Of a stretch of 64,000 nt of DNA, positions 51,551-60,689 are shown piece by piece. The notes beneath the pieces were generated by a model. That model was not told where the DNA came from. It ran no database searches and saw only the letters and a program-made list of their open reading frames with translations. The DNA comes from HXMU1428-3 sp965215715 (GTDB taxonomy: Bacteria > Pseudomonadota > Alphaproteobacteria > Rhizobiales > HXMU1428-3), in assembly GCA_965215715.1 (NCBI GenBank), contig OZ244129.1, positions 434,001 to 498,000 of the forward strand, given 5' to 3'. Position 1 is the stretch's first letter; every line of letters starts with the position of its first letter. The position numbers were made by a program, and so were the translations under genes.

Positions 51551-52513
51551 ATGGATAAAATTCGACGCCGCCTTCTTCTTGGGGCTGCTAGTTCCTTGGT
51601 CATGCCAATCATGCCTGCTTTTGCGGCTGCGCCTTTTGAATATAATCTAAAAGCGGTGCGCATTGCCAAAAATTCATATGTGGTGATTGGTAAGCGTGAA
51701 TTTTTCACAAAGCAAAATGGTGGTGATATCGTCAATATTGCTTTTATCAGCACCAGTGAAGGGGTTGTTGTTATTGATACAGGGCCTTCGCAGCGTTATG
51801 GCCTGGCGCTAAAAAAATTGATTAAAGAGACCACGGGCAAAGAGGTTGTTCGGGTTTATAATACCCATTTTCACCCTGACCATTGCCTCGGCAATCAGGT
51901 GTTTAATACAAAAGACATTGCCGCTTTGCCCAAAACAATTAGCGGGTTGAAAAGTTCAGGTGACGCTTTTTCAGATAATTTGTATCGTTTGCTGGGGGAT
52001 TGGATGTTGGGCACGGAGCTGACAATTCCGGGCACGCCAATTACCTTTAGTTCAGAAAAATTTGGTGAGCACCGGTTTGAGTTGTTGCCTATGCAAGGCC
52101 ATACCGATGCTGATTTGGCAATTTTAGATCACGCTACGGGTGTGCTTTACGCTGGTGATTTGTGTTTTCTTGATCGGGCCGCAACCACGCCTCATGCGGA
52201 TTTGCAAAAGTGGTATGAGGCGCTAAAGGCTTTGCGAAAAACGCCTCATAAATTGATTTTTCCTGGGCATGGCCCCGTTGATCCAACAGATCGTTCGATT
52301 GATCAGACAGACCACTATTTGCGTTGGTTAGAAGAGCAATTGGTCTTCAGTGTAAAGAATGGTAAGGACATGATCGAAGCCTCACAAATGCCTATTCCGC
52401 AAGAATTTAAATCAATCGATGTTATCAGAGATGAAATTGAGCGATCTGTTGCTCATTTATACCCTGGTTTGGAAGAAAAGTTGCTTCCGTTTGTCGGTCA
52501 GGGTGATAGGTAA
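51551..52513 (+). CDS. quinoprotein relay system zinc metallohydrolase (SoxH-like)
   Basis: 320 residues. Exported: RRRLLLGAASSLVMPIMPAFA resembles a Tat or Sec signal. Metallo-beta-lactamase fold with NTHFHPDHCLGNQ, the third His in MQGHTDADLAIL, Asp in YAGDLCFLD and the last His in FPGHGPVD, a complete binuclear zinc site. Members of this family occur beside SoxYZ-like carriers and quinoprotein dehydrogenases; the substrate may be a thioester or persulfide on the carrier Cys. Same operon as the SoxYZ-like gene, upstream of the ExaF-like dehydrogenase. Confidence 0.9.
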   Translation: MDKIRRRLLLGAASSLVMPIMPAFAAAPFEYNLKAVRIAKNSYVVIGKREFFTKQNGGDIVNIAFISTSEGVVVIDTGPSQRYGLALKKLIKETTGKEVVRVYNTHFHPDHCLGNQVFNTKDIAALPKTISGLKSSGDAFSDNLYRLLGDWMLGTELTIPGTPITFSSEKFGEHRFELLPMQGHTDADLAILDHATGVLYAGDLCFLDRAATTPHADLQKWYEALKALRKTPHKLIFPGHGPVDPTDRSIDQTDHYLRWLEEQLVFSVKNGKDMIEASQMPIPQEFKSIDVIRDEIERSVAHLYPGLEEKLLPFVGQGDR

Positions 52514-52821
52514 CGTATTGAAATATAAAGATAAAAACTGACCTCTCATAAAAATATCAAAAAAGCTATACTTATTGACAATAAAAGCCTTGCTCAAGCT
52601 CGGCTAACGTCTAAACTTAGTTGTGTTTTTCTTCAAAGAAGAGTGGATTGTTTTGGAAAAGGTGGTTTTCAAAAGTCCAATGAAAATTTGGTTTTTTGCC
52701 CTCTTTTACAACAAATAAATTTTGCAGATGGTGTAAAAATAATCTGCAGGCAAAACGATCTGAGTGCTTTGAAGTGAAATGCATAGTTTTATTAACAAGT
52801 CCTAGGGAAGGGAGCTCGAAT
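52514..52821. other. 308-bp spacer upstream of the ExaF/PedH-like gene
   Basis: AT-rich; holds a TTGACA hexamer at 52575-52580 without a convincing -10 at the right distance. The TTTACCACGA motif of the other PQQ dehydrogenase promoter is not present. A strong ribosome site GGGAAGGGAG precedes the next start. Confidence 0.5.
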
Positions 52822-54582
52822 ATGCGCTTTAGGAGAGCAATTATAGCGGCTGCAAGTTTGTTTGCAATCGCTTCAGTTACGCAAGCCAGTGCTGCTGACG
52901 TGACCACAGATGATCTGGTCAATGATTCTAAAACACCTGGTAACGTTTTAACGAATGGCCAGGATCTTCGTGGCCAGCGTTATAGTACGCTTGATAAAAT
53001 TAACACCTCTAATGTTGATGCTTTGGTACCAGCTTGGGTGTTTTCATATGGCGGTGAGAAACAACGCGGGCAAGAAGCTCAACCGATTGTCTCTGATGGT
53101 GTCATTTATATTACTGCTTCATATAGCCGTTTGTTTGCTATTGATGCAAAAACAGGTGCTGAGCTTTGGCAGTATGAAGCCCGCCTACCAGAAGGCATTT
53201 TGCCTTGCTGTGACGTGATTAACCGTGGTGCAGCCATTTATGGTGACAAAATTTATTTTGGTACACTTGATGCCCAGATCGTCGCTTTGGATAAGAAGAC
53301 AGGTAAAGTTGCCTGGCGTAAAAGAATTGGTGACTATAAGGCCGGTTTCTCTTACTCAGCTGCTCCATTGATTGTGCCGTCTAAACACGGTGCTTTGATC
53401 GTTACTGGTAACTCTGGTGGTGAATTTGGTATTATCGGTGCTGTGCAAGCCCGTAAAGCTGAAAATGGTGAGCTTGTATGGGAACGTCCAACCATTGAAG
53501 GACACCACGGTACGCTTCTTGGTAAGCAAACCTCAATGACAGGTAAGAGAAATGAATCTTGGCCTGGTGATATGTGGAAATGGGGCGGCGGTGCACCTTG
53601 GTTAGGTGGCACATATGACCCTGATACAAAACAGCTATTCTTTGGTGTTGGTAACCCTGCGCCATGGAACTCTCACTTGCGTCCTGGTGACAATAAGTGG
53701 GCTTGTGGCCGTATCGCGATTAACCCTGATACAGGTGAAATCAACTGGGGCTTCCAAACTACGCCTCACGATGGTTGGGACTATGACGGTGTGAACGAAG
53801 TTATTTCTTTTGATGCTGATGGTAAAAAACTTGTAGCCACGGCTGACCGGAATGGTTTCTTTTATGTTCTTGACCGTACAAATGGTAAATTTGTAAATGG
53901 TTTCCCTTTTGTAGAAAAAATTACATGGGCCAAAGGTTTGGATAAAAATGGTCGTCCAATTTATGTAAAAGAAAACTATCCTGGAGATCCTAAGAAATCT
54001 AAAGATGGCAAAAAAGGTAAAGGTGTATTTGTTGTACCTAGCTTCCTTGGTGGTAAAAACCAAATGCCAATGGCATACAGTCAACAAACTGGCCTTTTCT
54101 ATGTACCGTCTAATGAATGGGGCATGGACCTTTGGAATGAGCCTGTATCTTACAAAAAAGGTGCAGCTTATCTAGGTGCTGGCTTTACAATTAAGCCATT
54201 GTTTAAAGACCATATCGGTAACCTTAGAGCTGTTGACCCACTAACTGGTAAAGTTGTTTGGGATGCGAAAAACAAAGCGCCATTATGGGGCGGTGTTCTA
54301 GCCACAGCTGGCGGCCTTGTTTTCTATGGCACACCAGAGGGTACTTTCTATGCTCGTGATGCCAAGACAGGTAAAGAGCTTTGGAAATTCCAAGTTGGTT
54401 CAGGTATCGTTGCGCCTCCTGCTACTTGGGAGCAAGATGGTGAGCAAATGATTGGTGTTTCAGTTGGTTGGGGCGGTGCTGTTCCTCTATGGGGCGGTGA
54501 AGTTGCCAAATCTGTGAAACATCTTAACCAAGGTGCTTCTTTCTGGACCTTTAAACTACCTAAGAAAATGGCAGCTAACTAA
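52822..54582 (+). CDS. lanthanide-type PQQ-dependent alcohol dehydrogenase (ExaF/PedH-like)
   Basis: 586 residues from the ATG at 52822; signal peptide RAIIAAASLFAIASVTQASA. Full quinoprotein site: Glu201 (SGGEFGIIG), Asn278 (GVGNPAPW), catalytic Asp320 and the extra Asp322 in PHDGWDYDGVNE. Asp-x-Asp is the marker of lanthanide-dependent alcohol dehydrogenases (XoxF, ExaF, PedH). Vicinal Cys pair at 129-130 (LPCCDVINRG). The late block NQMPMAYSQQTGLFYVPSNEWG resembles ethanol-type ExaF/PedH more than methanol-type XoxF. Codon use points to very high expression. Upstream genes encode SoxYZ-like and metallohydrolase partners; a LuxR response regulator follows. Confidence 0.93.
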   Translation: MRFRRAIIAAASLFAIASVTQASAADVTTDDLVNDSKTPGNVLTNGQDLRGQRYSTLDKINTSNVDALVPAWVFSYGGEKQRGQEAQPIVSDGVIYITASYSRLFAIDAKTGAELWQYEARLPEGILPCCDVINRGAAIYGDKIYFGTLDAQIVALDKKTGKVAWRKRIGDYKAGFSYSAAPLIVPSKHGALIVTGNSGGEFGIIGAVQARKAENGELVWERPTIEGHHGTLLGKQTSMTGKRNESWPGDMWKWGGGAPWLGGTYDPDTKQLFFGVGNPAPWNSHLRPGDNKWACGRIAINPDTGEINWGFQTTPHDGWDYDGVNEVISFDADGKKLVATADRNGFFYVLDRTNGKFVNGFPFVEKITWAKGLDKNGRPIYVKENYPGDPKKSKDGKKGKGVFVVPSFLGGKNQMPMAYSQQTGLFYVPSNEWGMDLWNEPVSYKKGAAYLGAGFTIKPLFKDHIGNLRAVDPLTGKVVWDAKNKAPLWGGVLATAGGLVFYGTPEGTFYARDAKTGKELWKFQVGSGIVAPPATWEQDGEQMIGVSVGWGGAVPLWGGEVAKSVKHLNQGASFWTFKLPKKMAAN

Positions 54583-54613
54583 GCGTAAAGCTTAAGATAG
54601 CGTTTGACATGAT

Positions 54614-54650
54614 AATCCCGGGCCTTAACTTTTTGGCCCGGGATTTTTTA
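54614..54650 (+). terminator. intrinsic terminator after the ExaF/PedH-like gene
   Basis: Perfect 11-bp stem AATCCCGGGCC (54614-54624)/GGCCCGGGATT (54635-54645) with a 10-nt loop and T6 (54644-54649), 32 bp past the stop codon. Confidence 0.92.
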
Positions 54651-54918
54651 TTGCCGCTTTTTCCCACTTTATGTGTTTACCAACAAAGGCCTGATGGTGG
54701 TTGCATATTGTTAAAGCTCTTGCATCATTGTAGAATAGTCGTATAAATAATGTATGAGAGATTGTTTTTATTGCTGAGAATGTTTGAAAATTGATCGTTC
54801 CTTTTGCAATATCTTTATTTATTAGGTCTTGAGTATCTTTTTAGCCAATTGTCTTAAGAATACTGTTTGTTGTTAATTCTTAAAAAAAGCCTAGAAACCT
54901 TTAAATTTAAGAAGACTT
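54651..54918. other. spacer upstream of the LuxR response regulator
   Basis: AT-rich region without an open frame of note; expected to carry the promoter of the response regulator, which the preceding terminator separates from the dehydrogenase transcript. Confidence 0.5.
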
Positions 54919-55602
54919 ATGAAGCGCATTTTAATCGTTGATGATCATCCCTTATTTCGTGAAGCATTACACAATGCAATTGAAAGTGTGATGCCGCGTG
55001 TTGAAATCTTTGAGGCAGAGAACATTGATGAGGCCCTTCAAGTTTTAAAAACTGTTGGGCGATTTAAATTGGCGCTGCTTGATCTTTTTATGCCTGATAC
55101 GAATGGCTTTGATGGCTTGCTGACATTGCGCAAACAATTTCCTAAGCTTCCTGTTATGATTGTTACAGGGCAAGAAGACCGCCGGTTAATCAAGGAAGCC
55201 GTGAATTATGGGGCCAGCGGTTTTATTGCCAAAACTGCTGATGGAGATGAGATCTCTCAGGCGATATCAGAAGTTTTAGCTGGCAATGTATATATCCCGC
55301 AAAATTACAATACAGATCAACTGGATGAAGTGAGCCGTGAGCGAGAAGATTTGGCTCGGCGGTTGTTTTCATTAACACGCCAGCAATTGATTGTTTTGCG
55401 TATGTTGCGTGAAGGTAAGTTAAACAAGCAAATTGCTTATGAGTTGGGTGTTGGGGAGACGACGGTTAAAGCGCATGTGTCTGAAATTTTACGTAAGATG
55501 AATGTTGTCAGCCGTACCCAAGCGGTGATTGAGGCCAGCAAAATTGATTTTGATACCATTCTTAATCAAGCAACCGGATCTTCATCTTCTGACCCGGTTT
55601 AG
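54919..55602 (+). CDS. NarL/LuxR-family response regulator
   Basis: 227 residues. Receiver domain (residues 1-120): ILIVDDHPLFREAL with acidic pocket, phospho-acceptor Asp in LALLDLFMPDTNGFDG, Lys in FIAKTADGDEI. C-terminal LuxR helix-turn-helix: LTRQQLIVLRMLREGKLNKQIAYELG then GETTVKAHVSEILRKM. No cognate kinase is adjacent. Regulators of this type (AgmR/ExaE/EraR) control PQQ alcohol dehydrogenases in other bacteria, so the neighbouring dehydrogenase is a likely target. Confidence 0.93.
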   Translation: MKRILIVDDHPLFREALHNAIESVMPRVEIFEAENIDEALQVLKTVGRFKLALLDLFMPDTNGFDGLLTLRKQFPKLPVMIVTGQEDRRLIKEAVNYGASGFIAKTADGDEISQAISEVLAGNVYIPQNYNTDQLDEVSREREDLARRLFSLTRQQLIVLRMLREGKLNKQIAYELGVGETTVKAHVSEILRKMNVVSRTQAVIEASKIDFDTILNQATGSSSSDPV

Positions 55603-55691
55603 ATTTTCATTGTACCTCTTGACCAGAGCATGTCACTTTATTTTGAATTCAAACCTATGCTCTATCTTCCTATTTATGCGTGTCTTTTTTC

Positions 55692-55808
55692 TTGGCGCTT
55701 TAGCTTGCCCATCACCATCCAGATTCTTTGTTTGCGCTTTAGAATGCCCACCAGCATCCAGATTCTTTGTTTGCGCTTTAGTTTGCCCACCAGCAACCGC
55801 GATATTTC
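55692..55808. repeat. three tandem copies of a 39-bp repeat
   Basis: Units start at 55692, 55731 and 55770. The consensus begins TTTGCGCTTTAG and continues TGCCCACCAGCATCCAG; copies 1 and 2 share the 3' half exactly (ATCCAGATTCTTTG), and copy 3 diverges after CAGCAACC. A related sequence occurs at 45084-45112. The period is a multiple of three, but no ribosome site or start codon supports translation. Confidence 0.85.
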
Positions 55809-56049
55809 CCAAAACCGCTCCCCACTTTTAGGTGGAACTCACTAGAGCATTCCTCTTTTTGATGAATTCGCTGAAATGCTCCAGTCCTTTGTTTAAGCGT
55901 TCCTTTTTTCCCAAAACCGCTCCCCACTTTTAGGCGGAACTCACTAGAGCATTCCTCTTTTTGATGAATTCGCTGAAATGCTCCAGTCCTTTGTTTAAGC
56001 GTTCCTTTTTTCCTAAAACCGGTACCCACTTTTAGGCGGAACGCTCTAG
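55808..56049. repeat. 102-bp tandem repeat, 2.4 copies
   Basis: Copies at 55808-55909 and 55910-56011 differ at about one base (GGTGG versus GGCGG); a partial copy runs 56012-56049. Each begins CCCAAAACCGCTCCCCACTT and contains GAGCATT/AATGCTC inverted arms. The AAAACCGG/CCCACTTTT core and the ending GCTCTAG resemble intergenic repeats widespread in Rhizobiales genomes. Located between the convergent LuxR regulator and the hemolysin-family gene; near identity of the copies implies recent duplication or gene-conversion-like homogenisation. Confidence 0.9.
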
Positions 56050-56052
56050 CCT

Positions 56053-57321
56053 TTATGGTGCGTTGAGCGTGAGTGGACGGATGCGCAGGCTGGCGATTTT
56101 ATTTTGCTGTTTCTTTAACACCTGGATGCGATAGCCATAAAAGGTAAAGGTTTGGCCCGGTTCGGGTATGGTTTGGGCTTCATGGATTACCAACCCGGCA
56201 ATGGTTGTGGCTTCATCATCAGGCAAATCCCAATCCATGAGGCGATTAAGATCGCGAATGGGTACAAGTCCATCTACATTCACCGATCCATCAGGTTGGG
56301 GGCGCACACCGGTTACCTCAACATCATGTTCGTCTGCAATCTCACCGACGATTTCTTCCAAAATATCTTCCAGAGTGACCAAGCCCATAACTTCTCCATA
56401 TTCATCAACCACGAGGGCAAAATGGGCTTTTTTGCGCAAGAAGGCGTTGAGCTGATCTTGCAGGGACGTGTTTTCAGGCACAAACCAAGGTTTGGAAGCA
56501 TAATCTTCAAGTTTGAGTTTGGTAATGTCCCAATCATGGCTGGCTAGAACCCGCAGGAGGTCTTTGGCATGCAAGACACCGATAAAGTTATCTGGTTCAT
56601 TTTGCCAGAGAGGTAGCCTGGTAAAGGGGCTGTCGAGCACTTGGCGCACCACCGTTTCTGGCGGGTCATCAGCATTAAGGGCCGAAATTTTGGTGCGATG
56701 GACCATGACGTCCGATACTTCCAGCTCTTTTAAGTCCAGAACGCCGCCAAGCATGTCTTTGTCTCGTTTGATCACGCCGCCTTCAACGTGATGCAGGTCA
56801 ATGGCGCCGCGCAGCTCATCATGGGCCGAAATGAGGTCTGTTTGATCAGCCATTTTGCGATCAAACAATTTAAACATTTGGCGGATGATCCAGTTTAAGC
56901 CCAAAGTAATGGGGGCGAGAACCAACATGACAGGGCGAAGCAAGGGGGCCAAAGTCAGTGCTGATTTGTCTGGGTTGGCAATGGCGTAGTTTTTGGGCAG
57001 AACTTCTGCAAAAATAACAACCAAGATGGTCATGGCAATGGTGGCATATACCACGCCGGCTGAGCCAAATTGGGTTAGAAACAGGCTGGTGGCGAGTGAT
57101 GAGGCCAGAATGTTCACCAAATTATTGCCAACCAGGATGGCGCTGATCAGCCTTTCGCGTTCATTGGTGAGCTTGTTGACCAGCTTTGCCCGCTTGTCTC
57201 CGTCCTTTTCAAGGGCGTACATTTTGGCTCTTGAAGCGGCGGTAAGGGCCGTTTCTGAACCTGAAAAAAAAGCTGAACATGCCAGTAAGGCGATGATGGC
57301 GCATATGATAAGCCAAATCAT
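56053..57321 (-). CDS. hemolysin family protein (CNNM, CBS and CorC/HlyC domains)
   Basis: 422 residues. N-terminal CNNM membrane domain with about three to four helices (LIICAIIALLACSAFFSGSETALTAASR split: SAFFSGSETALTAASR is the signature), two CBS domains (VMVHRTKISALNADDP; FALVVDEYGEVMGLVTLEDILEE, quoted in parts) and a C-terminal CorC/HlyC domain (VNVDGLVPIRDLNRLMDWDLP). Related proteins are linked to magnesium or cobalt transport and not to haemolysis. First of the conserved block with aroB, aroK and xerD on the left side. Confidence 0.92.
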   Translation of the reverse strand: MIWLIICAIIALLACSAFFSGSETALTAASRAKMYALEKDGDKRAKLVNKLTNERERLISAILVGNNLVNILASSLATSLFLTQFGSAGVVYATIAMTILVVIFAEVLPKNYAIANPDKSALTLAPLLRPVMLVLAPITLGLNWIIRQMFKLFDRKMADQTDLISAHDELRGAIDLHHVEGGVIKRDKDMLGGVLDLKELEVSDVMVHRTKISALNADDPPETVVRQVLDSPFTRLPLWQNEPDNFIGVLHAKDLLRVLASHDWDITKLKLEDYASKPWFVPENTSLQDQLNAFLRKKAHFALVVDEYGEVMGLVTLEDILEEIVGEIADEHDVEVTGVRPQPDGSVNVDGLVPIRDLNRLMDWDLPDDEATTIAGLVIHEAQTIPEPGQTFTFYGYRIQVLKKQQNKIASLRIRPLTLNAP

Positions 57322-57364
57322 TGGTTTGACCTCTTTGATGAAGGTGTGTGGTTTGCAAATTAAT

Positions 57365-58510
57365 TTACAGTTTTTGCTCTAAAAAATGTTTAAGCGTTTG
57401 CGGGCTAATGTCACGGCTGACAAACGCGTCTCCGATTGCTTTGGTCAGAATAAACACCAGGTTGGATCGCTCAACTTTTTTATCCTGGGACATTTTTTCA
57501 ATTAAAGCTTCCAGCGATATGGTTTGACCAGCTTCCGGGATCTCTTGAATCGTCGTTGGCAAGTGAGCGGCTTTAAAATGAGCTTGCACTTTGTTAGCCA
57601 GCCCTTGCTCGCAGAAGTTTAGTTGCTGGGAAAATTCAAAAGCGAGCACCATGCCAATGGCAATGGCTTCGCCGTGCAACAGTTTGTCACCATAACCTGT
57701 TAAGGCTTCAAAGGCATGGCCGAAGGTGTGGCCCAGGTTGAGCAAGGCACGCACGCCATGTTCTTTTTCATCTTCACTCACCACGGCTGCTTTCATCATG
57801 CAGGAGGTTTTAATGGCGTGAATAAGGGCTTCGGGCTCTAAATCATAAATATTGGTGCGGTTGTCTTCTAGCCATTGGAAAAAGTCTGCGTCTCTTATCA
57901 ACCCGTATTTGACCACTTCTGCATAACCGGCGTGAAATTGGCGGGGGTCTAAGGTTTTTAAGACATCAATGTCACAAAGCACCAGAATGGGCTGATGAAA
58001 GGCGCCGATGAGGTTTTTGCCATATTGGCTGTTAATGCCGGTTTTGCCGCCCACAGAGCTGTCTACTTGTGCCAGCAAACTGGTGGGGATTTGAACAAAG
58101 TCAACGCCGCGGCGCAATATGCTGGCGGCAAATCCGGTTAAGTCGCCGATCACGCCGCCGCCAAGGGCAATGACCAGGTCCCCGCGCTCGATTTTATGTT
58201 CGAGCAGGCTTTCGACTACAGACGATAATTGGTCAAAGGATTTTGTTTGCTCGCCTGGTTTTAAAGTGATGGCTTTGTTTTCAATGCCAGCTTTTTCAAG
58301 CGAGGTTTGCAAAGGGGCAAGGTGGTGTTTGGCAACATTTTCATCAGTGACGATGGAGCATTTGACACCTGGGCGCAATTGTTGGATCAGTGCGCCGGCC
58401 TGATCAAGCAGGTCATTGCCAATTAAAATGTCGTAAGAGCGCTCGCCAAGGGCAACTGTGATTGTTTCTGGTTTGCCAAAGGCTTGTTTGCTCATTTGCT
58501 CCGGTGCCAT
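57365..58510 (-). CDS. aroB: 3-dehydroquinate synthase
   Basis: 381 residues. Second enzyme of the shikimate pathway; converts DAHP to 3-dehydroquinate using NAD and a divalent metal. NAD-binding GGGVIGDLTGFAAS, active-site QIPTSLLAQVDSSVGGKTGIN in parts, metal ligands in HGEAIAIGM and LNLGHTFGHAFE. 43 bp downstream of aroK on the same strand, forming the usual aroKB pair. Confidence 0.96.
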   Translation of the reverse strand: MAPEQMSKQAFGKPETITVALGERSYDILIGNDLLDQAGALIQQLRPGVKCSIVTDENVAKHHLAPLQTSLEKAGIENKAITLKPGEQTKSFDQLSSVVESLLEHKIERGDLVIALGGGVIGDLTGFAASILRRGVDFVQIPTSLLAQVDSSVGGKTGINSQYGKNLIGAFHQPILVLCDIDVLKTLDPRQFHAGYAEVVKYGLIRDADFFQWLEDNRTNIYDLEPEALIHAIKTSCMMKAAVVSEDEKEHGVRALLNLGHTFGHAFEALTGYGDKLLHGEAIAIGMVLAFEFSQQLNFCEQGLANKVQAHFKAAHLPTTIQEIPEAGQTISLEALIEKMSQDKKVERSNLVFILTKAIGDAFVSRDISPQTLKHFLEQKL

Positions 58511-58553
58511 TTAAAAAATAAACCCTTTTAAAAATTTGCTGATGGACAGTGTT

Positions 58554-59120
58554 TTAGTTGGTTTGTGCCAGGGCTTCAATGATTTCGTTTACAATCACTT
58601 CATGGGGCACATCGCGGCTTTCAATTGTGATGTTGGCTTGGGCGTAAATGGGGTAGCGGTCATCCATTAATTTTTGCATCACGGCTCGTGGGTCTTGGGT
58701 TTTTAGCAAAGGCCGATGGTCACGCCGGCCCACACGCTCCATTAACACATCCAAGTCAGCTTTGAGCCATATGGAAATGGCTTGAGAGAGAATAAGCTGG
58801 CGGGTTGTTTGGGTGATAAAGGCGCCGCCCCCAGTTGCCAGGATGCAAGGGCCTTCGATGAGCAAGCGCTCGATGACTTTTTCTTCCCGGTCTCGAAAAT
58901 AAGGTTCACCGTCTTCGGCAAAAATATCGGAAATGGTTTTGCCAGCCGCTGCTTCAATTTCGTTATCAGCGTCGAGAAAGGGCAGGTCTAATTGTGCGGC
59001 CACCCGGCGCCCAATGGCTGACTTGCCGGCCCCCATAAGCCCGACAAACACCAAGGATTTTGAGGCCAGAGCCTGTTTTGCAAGTTGATCATGGCTGGTG
59101 GATGGATCTTGCTGTTTCAT
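58554..59120 (-). CDS. aroK: shikimate kinase
   Basis: 188 residues. Walker A GLMGAGKSAIGRRVA, shikimate-binding DADNEIE and the GGGAF block, lid region with VGRRDHRPLL. Phosphorylates shikimate to shikimate 3-phosphate with ATP. A 20-residue polar leader precedes the core. Transcribed with aroB; divergent from the small membrane protein and xerD. Confidence 0.96.
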   Translation of the reverse strand: MKQQDPSTSHDQLAKQALASKSLVFVGLMGAGKSAIGRRVAAQLDLPFLDADNEIEAAAGKTISDIFAEDGEPYFRDREEKVIERLLIEGPCILATGGGAFITQTTRQLILSQAISIWLKADLDVLMERVGRRDHRPLLKTQDPRAVMQKLMDDRYPIYAQANITIESRDVPHEVIVNEIIEALAQTN

Positions 59121-59404
59121 AAGGGTTGCATCACGCTTTAAAGTTTATATACCCCCCCTTGTGACAGATAAGCTTGTTGACCAATTTTGCTTTTGTTAGG
59201 GTTGGTGTTGTTTGAATTCACAATGTCATGTTAGGTTGCTTTGAGCAAATATTTGTTTCCCTGAAAACCTTGATTTTCTTGCTGTTTATAGCCGATTTTT
59301 AAGTGTAGGGAACAAATAACGGGGAACAAAGGTAAAAGTGAGATTTTGGTGTAACGTTTCCTGCGGGTTTGAGTTTGCAGTACGGGGTTGATTTTGGAGC
59401 GGGC

Positions 59405-59548
59405 ATGCCTAGTCTGGTGCGGTTTTTAACCATACTTTTTTGGATATTTTCAATTACGATGCTCAGTTTTTTTGTGCTAGCGACCGTGTTTGAGCCTTCT
59501 CAACGTGAATACAACCATGAAATTTTAGAGCTTACCTTAGAAAAATAG
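59405..59548 (+). CDS. small single-helix membrane protein upstream of xerD
   Basis: 47 residues: MPSLVRFLTILFWIFSI, a membrane helix extending to LSFFVLATV, then a polar tail with EPSQREYNHEI. Ribosome site GGAG 6 nt before the ATG at 59405. A small protein with this layout (helix followed by a P-x-R-E tail) is commonly found between aroK and xerD in Rhizobiales; its function is unknown. It ends 18 bp before xerD, so they are likely cotranscribed. Confidence 0.75.
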   Translation: MPSLVRFLTILFWIFSITMLSFFVLATVFEPSQREYNHEILELTLEK

Positions 59549-59566
59549 CTTCTTTAGATAATCGCT

Positions 59567-60535
59567 ATGCCACCAATTTCAGAATTTCTAGCCATGCTTA
59601 GTGCAGAACGCGGGGCCAGTGCGAATACGCTGGAGGCTTATGAACGCGATTTGACGCGTTTTCAAACCTTTATTGAAGGTCAAAAATCCAGCCTGACAGA
59701 GGCCAGTTCTGAGGATATCAGGCTCTATTTGGGGCATCTGAACGAGTTGGGGCTGTCTGGAGCTTCGCGGGCGCGGCATTTGTCCGCTTTGCGCCAGTTT
59801 TATCGGTTTTTATTGGCAGAAGGGGTGATTGAAGATGACCCTGGGGCCCATATTGCGTCTCCCAAACAGGGGCGGCCATTGCCAAAGCTGTTGAATGTTA
59901 AAGAGGTTGAAACATTGTTGCAGCAAGCCAAACGGGACATGGAGACAGGGTCTGGGCATGGCTTGTTTCAAGCCAAACGGCTCTATTGTTTGTTAGAGCT
60001 GCTTTATGCTACAGGTTTGCGGGTGACAGAGCTTGTGAGCTTGCCGTATGCGGTTTTGAGCGGTGATGACCGCCTGTTCATGATTAAGGGTAAAGGCGGG
60101 CGCGAGCGTTTGGTGCCGCTTAACCGCTCAGCTAAACAAGCCTTAGAGGTTTATTTGGGCGCGTTAAAACAGCGCGTTGAGGGGCAAGCTGAGGGGGGCT
60201 CACCGCAGGCCTCAAAACAACAAAAGTGGCTGTTCCCTTCCAATAGCAAACAGGGGCATTTAACCCGTCAAAGGTTTGCTCAAGAGCTTAAAGCTTTAAG
60301 CGAACGGGCTGGGTTGAATGCGCGCCAGATTTCGCCGCATGTGCTCAGGCACGCCTTTGCCAGCCATTTATTAGACCGCGGCGCTGATTTGCGGGCTGTG
60401 CAGCAGCTTTTGGGGCATGCAGATATTTCCACAACGGAAATTTACACCCATGTTTTAGAAGAACGTCTTAAGTCCTTGTTAAATGCACATCACCCGTTGG
60501 CAAATGAGAAAAAAACCTATAAAAAGCCGTATTAA
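59567..60535 (+). CDS. xerD: site-specific tyrosine recombinase XerD
   Basis: 322 residues. N-terminal SAM-like core-binding domain (ISEFLAMLSAERGASANTLEAYERD in parts), catalytic domain with Arg in LYATGLRVTELVSL, Lys in GKGGRERLVP, HVLRHAFASHLL, LLGHADISTTEIYTHV with the nucleophilic Tyr. With XerC it resolves chromosome dimers at dif. Its conserved position before accA rather than next to integration sites argues against an integrase. Confidence 0.95.
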   Translation: MPPISEFLAMLSAERGASANTLEAYERDLTRFQTFIEGQKSSLTEASSEDIRLYLGHLNELGLSGASRARHLSALRQFYRFLLAEGVIEDDPGAHIASPKQGRPLPKLLNVKEVETLLQQAKRDMETGSGHGLFQAKRLYCLLELLYATGLRVTELVSLPYAVLSGDDRLFMIKGKGGRERLVPLNRSAKQALEVYLGALKQRVEGQAEGGSPQASKQQKWLFPSNSKQGHLTRQRFAQELKALSERAGLNARQISPHVLRHAFASHLLDRGADLRAVQQLLGHADISTTEIYTHVLEERLKSLLNAHHPLANEKKTYKKPY

Positions 60536-60689
60536 CCCATTCAACAACGGAACACGAAACCATCTTGACACTTGTTTCTAGTCAGGCTGAAGTGGGATAT
60601 TGATTAAAATTAAGTTTTTAAATTTAAGTAGGAATGACCAAGTTTAAAGCTTAGTTTGCAGTTGTAAAGTTTGAGCAAAAGGGGTGTTC

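Noticed and set aside
55692..56049. CRISPR array
   Set aside because: Repeats are contiguous without unique spacers, and no cas genes are in the window.
59567..60535. Phage or island integrase
   Set aside because: Position between aroK and accA, length and motifs fit housekeeping XerD; no attachment repeats or cargo genes nearby.
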